Source of the DNA: Pocillopora verrucosa
Lineage: Eukaryota > Cnidaria > Anthozoa > Scleractinia > Pocilloporidae
DNA length: 64,000 nt
Direction of reading: 5' to 3'
NCBI RefSeq assembly: GCF_036669915.1
Contig: NC_089318.1
Span: 24,272,725 to 24,336,724, forward strand
Shown: positions 22,301-33,001 of the stretch, piece after piece
How positions within the stretch are numbered: the stretch's first letter is position 1
How the letters are laid out: each line of letters begins with the position of its first letter
Made by a program: the position numbers and the translations under genes
Notes under the pieces: generated by a model
Databases searched by the model: none
What the model was told of the DNA's origin: nothing
What the model saw: the letters and a program-made list of their open reading frames with translations, nothing else

Positions 22301-23502
22301 GCGGCATTTGCAGCTTTTCGATCTCGCAAGAAGGGGGAGTGGAAGAATGCTGTAAAGTTGTTTGGAGCTGGTTCAAACGTGGTCCCAAAACATACTCATA
22401 CATAACTGGTGTTGCTGGCTTTGTGTTGATGATTGGTGCAGGCCAGTTTGTTTTCGCCAACTGGCATCTTATGATACAAGAAGGAGACAGAGACACTTGT
22501 TATTACAATGACTTTTGTTACAGAGTCAGCAAGTATGATGATATTCCATTCAATTTAATGATTAGTAACTTAACATATATGATTCATGGCCTAATTCTAG
22601 CTATCTCTGTGATGTATATGGAGGCAAAACTATTTTCTCGTTTTAGAAATAGTAATGATCTCCCACCACAGTATGCGTTTTCCATGGGTTATGCTTTTGC
22701 CTGGGCTTTATTTTTTGAAGGTTGTTTTTCCCTTGTTTATCATCTCTGTCCAACTAAGCTGACGTTTCAGTTTGATACAGGGTTTATGTTCGTCATTGCA
22801 GGATTGATCGCTGTTTTGTTGTACAATGGAATCGAAATGAAAGAGAATTCGGGAGAAAGGGGATTTGTTGACGCAGCCAATTTCTTCCTTTACTTCCTTG
22901 TACCACTGTACATTTTTAACTATTTTGGCACACTGAGTCATTCAGAAACTGAGCTGGTTAACGCTCCGGCTTTTTTTACTTTTGTTGTAATTTGGTGGAT
23001 TTTCATTACCTTCTGGACGGGTTGGAAACTATTCCCAGATTTTAGTTGTTCAAGAAGTTACATAAAAGAAAATCTCTGTAAGTGTATTTGTTTTTTTGTT
23101 AGTTTTGTTTTACCATTCATTGTATGTTGGGTTTCTTCAAGCAATATTCCTCAAGCTTTCTTGATTATCTGTATTCTAGAAGGCGCTATTGCTATTATCG
23201 GCAATGCTTTGTGCAACTGGAAGAAAATCAAATGGGCAAAATGCGAAGAAAGTGCGTGCAACGTTTGTATTCAAGTTGCTTATATCGTGTTTATGGTTAT
23301 TTTGTGGTGTGTGGCTGGTTGGATTTTTGCTAAAAAAGCAACAACAGATAAAACGCTTTCTCCTAAAAAATCAAGAGATTATAACCAAGAGTGCATAATT
23401 TTGAATTTTTTTGACGCCCATGACCTCTGGCACATTTTATCATCCCATGCTCTTCTCATGTCAGCGTATGTTGTCATGTTTATGAGTCACAAGGAGGATT
23501 AA
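19356..23502 (+). CDS. SID1-family transmembrane protein, SIDT-B
   Basis: Close tandem paralogue of SIDT-A. Exons are 19356-19626 and 21644-23502 with the intron in the same phase-1 position; 709 aa. The signal peptide, extracellular domain, the blocks FCYRVSKYDDIPFNLMISNL and FEGCFSLVYHLCPTKLTFQF, and HDLWHILSSHALLMSAY are all retained, including the His/Asp residues of the CREST-type metal site. The main difference is the first cytosolic loop, which is about 60 residues shorter and lacks both PLTQTSQ repeats. The C-terminal third is the most diverged part. The frame is intact, so it is probably functional. The gene was copied with its upstream and downstream DNA as part of a roughly 9 kb tandem block. 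Confidence 0.93.
19627..21643 (+). other. Intron 1 of SIDT-B, with an inserted repeat
   Basis: Matches the SIDT-A intron except for about 350 extra bases near 21000-21360. That insertion resembles 36950-37130 in the SIDT-C intron, so a dispersed repeat entered here after the duplication. Confidence 0.65.
21000..21360. repeat. Dispersed repeat in SIDT-B intron
   Basis: Shares stretches such as gatgaccttgttatgatac with 36950-37130 (aggtgaggctaaggatgacc against gaagccaagggtgacc) but is absent from the SIDT-A intron. No coding potential; class unknown. Confidence 0.55.
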
Positions 23503-24185
23503 ACTGTCATGACTCAAAATAAGGAAATAGAATCCAAACTGAGAACAAAACTTGGAAAACTGCAGATGAGGAGGGGACCGAACAAAGAAAATATATTCTC
23601 TTGACCAACTGTTATACTAACAAAACGTTTGAAAATTGGATTTTGACACTGCCGGGTAAAGATCCCCTTGAATTTGGAAAAGCTCACTTAGGACAACCAG
23701 ACTCTATCTGTCTATCATGTGTCTCTGGTTGCTGTTCTTATAACAACATATAGGTTCAATGTAGGTCTGTGAATATATGGCGCCATTAAGTTCAGAGCTT
23801 AGAAGAAGGAGCATAGTAATCACAGGACTCTTTTAAACATACTTTATAACGTACCAATAAGTTATGTTAGGAAGTTTTGGAAACCACTTGGAAATTTGAA
23901 TATTTTTTCATTTAGTTGACCTCTCTTTTAGCAATTTGCTATTCAGACAATCACTTCAGGACAATAAGTATTTTTGTTTATCTACAGGGGGAGTTGTAGT
24001 AATATATGCTCTGTTAGGTAAAATGTGTTAGGTGATTTGTGAGGAGGAAATACCTCGAAGTAACCGCATAGTTTCACTTTGTGCTTTGTTCACAATATTT
24101 CATCCTGGGGAATTTTTATGCTTATTTAGTTCATGACATGATTATTCAGTTCGTGTCATAGGAGTTAGTTTAATCTAAAGCACAG

Positions 24186-24394
24186 TAACCCTTTAACTCC
24201 CATGGCTGACCAAGACAGAATTTCTCCTTACAATATCAATACAATATCAAGCAGACAAGTGATGAGAACAAAGAAAAATATCAATTAGGGGATTATTGGT
24301 GGATCCAACACCAAATGCTCCGAACTAACATTGCAAGAATTATATGGCAGACAGTAAGGAGAATTACTAATGAGATCTTGGGAGTTAAAGGTTA
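24186..24394. mobile_element. MITE, family 1, copy in the B block
   Basis: Same element as 15169-15377 at the equivalent place, so it was inserted before the 9 kb duplication. Termini are taaccctttaactccc and gggagttaaaggtta. Confidence 0.7.
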
Positions 24395-24780
24395 ATGTAA
24401 CAAGAGTATTGTTAAACGATAAAATAGAAATATATCTAAACTAAAAACATTGTAAGGGTTTCCTATATTGGTGTTGGGAAATGAATGGAAATAATGTATT
24501 AGCATAAGCCATTCAGTAACCATTGTAATAAGCCGGTTGGTCATTTCTTTATTCCTTTTGGCGGTCTCATCTTACAGGTAGATTTTGATTACCTTTTCCT
24601 TATTATGATCGTGAATTTGACATGGAGACAGATGTTTTTGCCTAAACTGCAGTTTGCGGTTAGATATCGATATATTTCCATTGTGTTGTAAAAAGATGAT
24701 TAATTACTAGGAAAATGACTCTACTTATAGAAAAATTGATCTTGTACAGGAATTTCCTGAAAATATTTTTTCAATTTTAA

Positions 24781-25374
24781 TGTAGCACGTTCGACACCTC
24801 TTTTTCTTAGAGGTGCCTTAAGGTGTAAACACGTAGTTCTTTTCATCTCCCGCACAGAATTTGTAATTAGATAACTTCTGCGGCTAGCACGTAGCTCTTT
24901 TAGGGGCGGTTCCCTGGGTACGCCCTTTCTTCTCCGAATTTTCTGTTTATTCTGCCGTTATGTGAAAGTCTTCAAGGGCTATTTTCTCTTAAGATATCTT
25001 TTCAAGTATGATTTTAATTCTGTTAGTAAGTTTATTATAATTTTTATATTGTCAATCTTGTTTTTGTTTCGCACGACCTTGACCGTAAGACTAAGAAATT
25101 TAAGGTAGAAAGTCGTTTTGTGAAGGGGAAACATCGCAAAGGTATCTACTTGGTGTGCGAACTCCGCTCTGCGTAGTTTAGCGTGATTCGCTAGTTAAGT
25201 GTAAAAGCATGACGAAGGTTAGAGATTGACTGCTCAGTAAGTGTCACCTGCATAAGCGGTGACCCACACTTTCCTAGTGAGATCAGAGCTAGTCCCTGTT
25301 GTAATGCCTTGAGTAGTAAGAGTGAATAAAGAAAGAGACCACCAAACAACGAGTGTCAGAGTTTTACTTCTAAC
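24781..25374 (+). mobile_element. Candidate solo LTR, copy in the B block
   Basis: About 594 bp starting TGTAGCACGTTCG and ending TTCTAACA, with GAGTGAATAAAGAAAGAG near the right end. TG...CA ends and an internal polyadenylation hexamer fit an LTR. Flanks (tttaa and gtatc) show no target duplication. Confidence 0.33.
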
Positions 25375-27610
25375 AGTATCATCGTAGTTAGGGTGTTGTT
25401 GAGGTGAAGGGAGGGGGGGGGCCGCATGTGACCCTTTCTCGGTCGTCATGGGAAAGTGATAATTTCTGATAACCAAAAGACTTGGGATAACGTTAGTGTA
25501 GGTCCTTCCCGAAAAACTTCAAGTAAAAAGAAACTGCATTAATTAAGGTTTATAGTTCACACTTAAAAAAAGTGCTGTCATCAAGCCAGGCCTCTTTGTG
25601 AGATAATAGCTACGCTTTTATTTTACATTAATCTTTATTTAAATGAATCGCACGTTTAATAACTGAAGAATTATTAGAAAATTGTCTTTTTACCAATAGA
25701 CAACGCTTTGTAGTCTTTTAATTTTTTGTTTGAAGTGTCAAAGATCTGGTCTTAAATCATCGGAAAGGTTAACACGACCAAAAATAGGTGATCATCTGTG
25801 CAGGATGTTATTTATGTACAGACCGTGTGGCATATTGTACTCCTTCCCATGCTAATAAATTTGTCTCTTCAATTTTTTTCCAAATTATGTTAAGGGATTA
25901 TGTAATATCAAAATCGAATTAAAGGTCTTTCGCATAGATGAATCCAGACCAGAAAAAGATTAGCATATAACACATCAAAGCCCATCGGAGGAAAAAGAAT
26001 CCCGAAACTTTTCCCAACACTGCAACATTCCACAATAACATTGAGGAGAAAGTAGTGGCCGTATTCGTATTAATCGGTGTTAATTGCAAATCAGCATCGT
26101 TACATGAGCCACTATTTCAGCCAAAATCTCCTTATGTCAGGCTCATCCGGCTGAAAGTTTTTACGGTTTCCAAATCAGTCATCAGAAACGAAGCGATTTC
26201 AGAACAGATCACCTTTGAAAGGGTCAAAGTAAGGAGTCTATCTCAAGTCACTGGTGTATATTTGAGCGAGAGCGCGATCAGAGAGTTCACCTGGATTAAC
26301 AAAGAGCTTGGTTCTATTTTTTTCGATTTCTCTCGGGTCTGTTAGAGTTGGACATCGAACCAAACCATTTAAGAAAGGACTTTATTCTTATTCTTACTGA
26401 AAGGTGAAGAAGATATCTCAGTGCAGTGAAAGAAACCTGAACTTGAATCAGTAGCACTGTCTAATTGTAACATGTCTCTAAACATTACATAAACGCGGTC
26501 ATGCTCAGTTGTTACCTAACTGCCACATTGGAAAAAACATCTCTCGACTAAGACGTAACTTCTACTCTATACTCAGCTTATATGTTGAATAATATATACA
26601 TAACTGATACTTCTCCAACAAGGTAAAGTAATGGTTCAGGATTATATGGTTCGAATTGAAAAGACCCTTTAACTATTTTAAGTTGAATCTAATTTGTATA
26701 ATTCTTTTGGTCCTTTTGCTCCCGTCAGTAACCAAAATGAAATGACTCTTTATAATATCACCACATCTTCGAGCGGAATGATGATCGGAAGAAACATATC
26801 AACTTATTAGGGATATTGTTTGATTTTACTTACGAACCTTAGAGGCTAAAATTATAAAAAATTGTATATTAGACCGTGCGGAGAATTGCTGTTTAGGTCG
26901 TGACTGCGCAAAAATTTAACATTATAATTGATACAATGATATCATATATCGGAATCATTTACTTACGGTCTCATGGACTATTATTTTTTGGGGGTGTATT
27001 TTTTGGGGGTGTTTTTCCTCTTATGATGTAATTTAACCTCTTACTTACTATACGCACTGTGATTCATAGTGAGCTAAGAATTCCATACAATATTACTGAG
27101 AGTCTGAAATTGTTTTCATACAGAAGTTTGTTATGATTTGGGTCTCAGCAGATGCCCCAATCAAACAGGCGTATTTTTTTCAAATTTATAATTATATTTG
27201 TTCGGTGGAAACAACATCTGACTAAATGAACTTTGCTAGAATTCTATGTAAACAAAGCTTATTTGGGTGGAATTTGTTAAGTCGTTCAAATTTTTGTTTT
27301 TCTTTTGCTCCTTTTTTCTTTTTCTTTTCTTTTAAGCTATCAGATGGTAATCTAAATTATTAATTCATTAAGTCAGATAATGTTTTTCCTCTTGAAATCG
27401 TCCATTGAAAGTCACGTTACATTTTTCGCTCTGGAGGAGAGGTTGCTTGGCCAAACAAGCACAGAGTATCAGGCCTTCTTGCGAAAACGTGTTTCGTGAC
27501 ATTCAACGGGGTTGCGTGACTCATGAAGCAACAACAGCTAAGAAGTAGACACGACTGTTCTCTGATTTGTCCACGGATGCTCCATGATCATCAGGTGATC
27601 AATTAGGCCA

Positions 27611-30600
27611 TCATACGTCTGTTGCTTCAGCTGCCAGACATCTTTCTCGGCTGCCATTGACTTGGTACACCCCTGTCCACTCGGGGTTTTTCTTGTTTTT
27701 CCAAAGCCAACAAATTGCGAAGATGCAAAATGCAACAAGAAGTGTTCCTACCACGATTATCCCCGCTATGAGCGTCCATTTTTTGCTGCTGTTTTCCTTT
27801 ACGATGGCTCTTTCCTTCACTTCAACATTAACTTCGCTGTTGCCATTAGGAAAAGTCCTGGGACGAGGGGTGGTTATGCTGCCGGCAGCTGAGCCTGGCT
27901 CAGCTGAGCCCTGTCCAGACTCATTTGCATTTTCACAGGCGTCTTCATCATCCCCCGGGCAAGGCGTTAGAGAACTGTCCGACTCGCCTATACTTTCCAC
28001 GCCTGTTTCCTTGCTTTTAATCGACTTATTTTCGCTTGTATTGGCTCCTGTGCCAGAGATGATATGTTTACCTTTCGCGGTGGACTCATTCTCTGATCCG
28101 GGACTGACATAATTATCTCCGGAATAGCCGCTCCCTCCCGAACCAGAATCTTCAGGGTTACAATCGTCTTCATCATCTGCGCAGGGTAATTCTGAATATT
28201 TGGAGTTGATTTTTGAGGTTGAGAGACGTTGATTTTTGTCAGTCACAATCATTTTTCGTGGGGTCGTATATGAGGTTGGACGTTGCACTTTATTTGCTAT
28301 TGATGTAGATTTTGTTGTATCCATCGTAACGAGTAGTGTTATTGCCGTAGTTGTTGGAATCAGTCGCTTTGGGATTTCACAAGTCAATCTAAGACTTCCT
28401 TGGCTGATAAAATTGTCTTTCGTGTCGAGAAAACCTTGGATGATATCCACACCATTGAAACTGATTTCCTGAAGGCACCCCTCAAAAGGAAAGCTCGACG
28501 GACGACGATGCGTAACAAAGCCATTGATAACCATTCCTCCCACATACACATCTCCTTCGCCTTCTTCCAAATCAAATGATTGGTAGTTTCCTGGGAAACT
28601 CTGAGAAACGTGAAAAACGCCGTCTATTGTCACGTTAATTCGGCCCCGATTTCTTCGTATATCAACCGAGTGCCAGTTATTGTCACTGCACGGTTTGTCA
28701 CGCGCATGCAGGTACATTTCACCCGATCCAAGGTTCCATCGTATCAGAATGTAACCATTGCTCAGCGCGATCACTAAATAGTCTCTCGCCCCGCGTCCGC
28801 TTTCCAAGAGTGATCCATTCTGATTGGCTGTCTTGAATCTCAGCGTGATTCGATCGTGCTTTGAAGAGACGGATTTATTGGAACGCTTGAAAATTAAGTG
28901 ATCTAATTGGCTGAGACCAATGACGGGAAGTGCTGAAAATATGATGGAAACATCTTAGTGACTTGATATTATATATCAGTACAATAGTTAATCATTGTTT
29001 TCCTTTGAGTTACGAAATATGATTCGTCGTCTGCTTTAGAGAAATGTAGAAGATTAACTCTTGTTTGACAGATTCTCTTGCGTTTATGTGAGTGGGCTTC
29101 ACATCGGCATCTGAATATTTCATATCATGCGATGACAGGAAGGGCACATTAGAGGAAGGAAAAAAGGTCATTTTCTTCCAAAATAGAAATAACACAATCA
29201 TACTGATCCTACATATCTTTCACCCTCTTCTCTTTTAAAATTTAGCTACTAAACAAGGACTACGAGACTTGTTATCACGGTTCTGACTTTAACGTCGATA
29301 AGAGGAAGGCTCGAGTCTGGAAGTTTTCAGCGGTATCTCACAGAAGTATTTTGCTGATACTTGAGTATTTTTCTTATTATTTTACTTATCTTGTTAACCG
29401 GTTTGTTTATAAAACTTTTTTCCGGCTTCTGTGATATTGATAAGGATCAGAAAAACAGCTTCTGACTTGATAAATGGTTGAAAGCCTCACACTACTTTTT
29501 CTTGTGCACGCAACGAACACGAGCTTAGATACTCTGAACAGTGTTAGGTGTGACGCATTACTTCCAAAATCAACACGCACTTTGTCGCCTTTATCGTTTC
29601 TCAAAATACACACCTAAGCGCATTGAACGCGTTGTTAAGAGTTTTGACAACTGAACGCGCGGAGTGCGAGGGACGCGCGCGACAGAGAGAGTGAGAAGGT
29701 TGTAGTTTTGCTCTCCCGCCCGCCTTCCGCGCGCGTGACTGACCTGCTAGTCCTCGATCGCCTGAAATATTCGTAAATAAAATCATAATTAAAGAAAAAA
29801 ACGCTTGTTATGCAGGATTGAAAACACAGATGGTTAAGCAATCTTCTTTAGTCTTGACATTTAATCGTGTGACCTAACCTAAAAAATAATTTTAATTACA
29901 GCCAAATAAAATTTCCATCATATCAGCGGCTTCCGATGACCTCATTTCTTCAAATCTAATCGGGTAATTGCCATGAAAGACAGAGTATGGTGAATTGAAA
30001 ATAATGATTGACAAAGAATACGCAATTTGTTGCTGTTGTAATGGAATATTTAGGAGATATGATACTTGGATTAGTATGTGACCCTATTATCAATCACCCG
30101 GCTAAGCTTTCCTGACACATATTCCATCCCCGCTGACTCTGTCACGGTAAAAATTCCGCATTTCACATGAGTATTGTTTACAAATAAACGTATGATGTTT
30201 GCACTATACATCTCTTACTTTCAGTTTATGGCGAGAAGGATTTTAAAACGAAAAAATTTATGATTTAATGATGTTTTTTGGCAATGGAGTTTATTTTCTC
30301 AGAGATAACCTCATTCAAGAAATGTCAACATGTTTTCGCATGCATCTCCCAGTAGGACATGACACATTCGAGAAGAAGAAAGTAAAAATATACCCTTCAA
30401 GACGAAGCAAATCACTGATATCATTAAGGAATCAGTACAACAACGGGAAGGGAAGGGAAGCTAAATTTTCAAGGCTTTTCTCTAAAACATTCCCTTTTCC
30501 GACAAAAAAAAGCTTGCTTACCTCGTTCACAAGTGTCCCCTCTGAAGCCAGTCGTGGTGCAGTCGCAGGCAGTTGTAATGAATCTGTTCAGACATGTCCC

Positions 30601-31263
30601 ATTATTGAGGCATGTGTTATTTCTTTCACACATATCAGTACAGCCTGGGATTACTTCATCTGAATATTCCACGCTGGTTTTAGTTATCTTGTTTCCTTGT
30701 TCAGACGAAGATTCTAGAAACTCTGTATCCATTATGCATCCGATGAATCTGTTCAGAAGAAGAACTGAAGGCTGTGTGACTCTATTTGCTCCGAGGTTGG
30801 GTGGAAAACCACCAAAATACATCGGGCTTTTCACGATTAGTCCTTTCTTCTCTCGGCTCTCGACGGCCAATTTCGGAAGATTGTCTAAGTATATTGTTGT
30901 GTTGTCCCTATTCCTTTCCACTAACACTCTATGCCAGGCTAAATCGTTTAAATTTTCGCCGCGGGTTTCGTCTGCCATCGGCCCGAATCGAGATCCGTAG
31001 CTGCATGTAAGTCGTAGCTTTCCTCGAATCAGTTCAAGTCGTAAGAAATTCGTATTTCCTTCGTCATCCATGTACAGCAGAAGCGCATCTGGGAGAAACG
31101 TTTTGAAGCGAAATCGAAGACACCGCGCGTCGGACATATTCCACCTTTTCAGTTGAAGAAATGAAGTCCGGGCGCTTGTAAATGTCTCAGAAGAGGTTTG
31201 ATGTAAAACAAAGGACACCAAAAGACAGAGTAGGACTCGAAAGCGTACAAATACACCCATCAC
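27611..31263 (-). CDS. Neurexin-like receptor (LamG-EGF-LamG-TM)
   Basis: Two exons on the - strand, 31263-30522 and 28932-27611, joined by a phase-1 GT-AG intron of 1.59 kb; 687 aa. It has a signal peptide (about 1-25), LamG 1 (about 30-205), one EGF module with six Cys (about 210-246) and LamG 2 (about 255-430). A long Ser/Thr/Gly-rich acidic stalk follows, then one membrane span (WTLIAGIIVVGTLLVAFCI, about 635-660) and a short tail ending TDV. The order equals the last LNS5-EGF-LNS6 repeat plus stalk and TM of neurexins, which act at cell contacts and synapses. The stalk has two acidic cysteine loops (CADDEDDC and CPGDDEDAC), each followed by an SGxG glycosaminoglycan-type site. The tail is shorter than in bilaterian neurexins. 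It could be a true neurexin or a cnidarian relative; the symbol is left blank. Confidence 0.85.
28933..30521 (-). other. Intron of the neurexin-like gene
   Basis: No conserved exon found. A CpG-rich patch at about 29630-29760 (many cgcgcg runs, ct/ag-rich flanks) stands out from AT-rich surroundings. It could be a repeat or an internal promoter. Confidence 0.5.
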
Positions 31264-33001
31264 TCATGTGTTAGTACGGTTTTAGACGAGACAAGCTGTG
31301 TTCAATTATGTTAAGACGTTCGAAGAAACTATATCTTCGGCTAAACATTGTCAGATCATTGTGAAAGAGATATGCTATTTCGATCAAATTCTCACCGGAA
31401 GCATCTTCAACCGCGCCCTGTACTGTTTTGTAAGAGAATCACGACATTTATTTTGTGATCGATAGCAGCCTTTTGTCAATAAGATAAGCACTTTATCGTT
31501 TTACTCAGATAGCGTCAAAAAGTGCTAAGGTTTGTTACTGCAAAACATGTTGCGGCATCAAGAGTCAAACTCTGTTACTCTTGTTTTGAGCCTGGATCGA
31601 ATCTCTCACCATGAGCCGTGAACGCAAAGCAAACATATTTTTAGAACAAATCATCATGGTGCGAGTAAGGAGACTCGGGTCATACAATAACAATCTCTGC
31701 GTTGGTCTTGATCAGCACAATAAGTCGAAGTAGTTGGCTCGAATTCAACAACAATTTTCGTGATAACTTACTACGGAAATATTTTGTTAATCCAGTGCTA
31801 TCGGTTATATGCGAAATTTTCGCTTTTAGGGTCTGGGATCAACTCTTCCAGATTTATTTGTAGTGCAAGCACCTAAAAAGCCCTCGAGACTTTTCCTGTT
31901 TTTCCTGTTTCTCAAGAATAAAGGTTAAGGTTCTCGTAAACGAGCCTTGCGCCGATAGCAAAGCTTTGTCAGGATTCATCACCAGAAACATTTTGTGTAC
32001 GTCGAGCATGCTTTCAGGGTTATGAAATAATGGCTGGGATTTTACGATACCAAAAGAAGTCAAGCAAGTGAATGATGATGTAATGGGTATTGAGAGGTGA
32101 TGGGGGAGGGGGGGAGGGGAGGATGTTTGACTAATATACACGATTTTCTTTTCAAATAAAGTACCTCGAAACTGTCTCATGATACATCGAACAGAAAAAA
32201 TAATCATGAAAAAAGACTCTTTGATTTTAGGATAATCTATACCTGTATTTGGATACGAAAATATTGTATACTTCAAAGTTAGAGACGCTGGATACTCGGA
32301 TACTTCAGCAATTGGTCGGGTCTGAAAGTTAGAAGTTATATAAGATTTGCCTGGAATTAAAAAAAAATAACCTTCCACCAACTGATGATTTCAGTCTACC
32401 TCTTGGATAGCTTGCTTGATCCCTCATTAGTATTTATTTATTTATTTATTAGCGATATTTATGCAGGCTGGCCCAGTTCGGCTTCAAGCTGGTTTGAATG
32501 GGTGCTTTCAATTTAAACTTGTAAAATGATAGTATACTGACGCGTTTCTTCCTTGGTTTTTCAAGAAATAGATATCGGACAGGAAGTATCGTGGATTAGT
32601 ATCAGTAGTTGAGCCCGATCGTATTAGGAAGAGTGAAGCAGAATGATGGTCTTTTCCTATTATGTTAGACTATCAATTTTAATTGACGTGAAACTTTCTA
32701 ATGCCATGTGCTACATGTGCAGTGGCACTCCAATAAATTATTATGCCACGACTGCAGCGACAAAGTGTGCCTGTAAACCATTCCTTAGACTTTCGGTAGC
32801 AAGTGTTTAGAGGAAATAAACAAAACAGAAGTTGCTATTTATAAACCAGTAAACAAGGACGCATCTGTTTTTCTCTGAAGGCAGGCCTTTGTCTTGATAC
32901 CATGGTATTGAACTAGAGTCACGTGGCTTTCACTTTCGGTCTCATTTTTTCCGCATCAGTAGCCTGGCTCAGCTCAGTTACTCAGTGGAGACCGATCCAT
33001 A
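31264..33001. other. Divergent intergenic region, neurexin-like gene to SIDT-C
   Basis: The two genes point away from each other, so both promoters should lie here. An open - strand frame of 175 codons at 31854-32381 has low-complexity sequence and no recognisable domain. A (TTTA)n run occurs near 32428-32450. No coding feature supported. Confidence 0.55.

Larger units (their letters stand above)
23503..27610. other. Downstream block of SIDT-B and spacer to the neurexin-like gene
   Basis: Up to about 26716 this mirrors 14485-17767, including the MITE (24186-24394) and the LTR-like segment (24781-25374). An open frame near 26055-26345 is the counterpart of 17132-17362. From 26717 on the sequence is unique and AT-rich, with a short repeated ttttttgggggtgt near 26983-27015. 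No gene recognised. Confidence 0.6.

Noticed and set aside
1-26716. CocE and SIDT as a functional gene pair or operon-like unit
   Set aside because: Co-localisation in the B block is a by-product of a duplication starting inside CocE. No trans-splicing or shared promoter evidence is visible.
31854-32381. 175-codon frame on the - strand
   Set aside because: Composition is biased by low-complexity DNA (C-rich and A-rich tracts), there is no domain, and it sits in the likely bidirectional promoter region.
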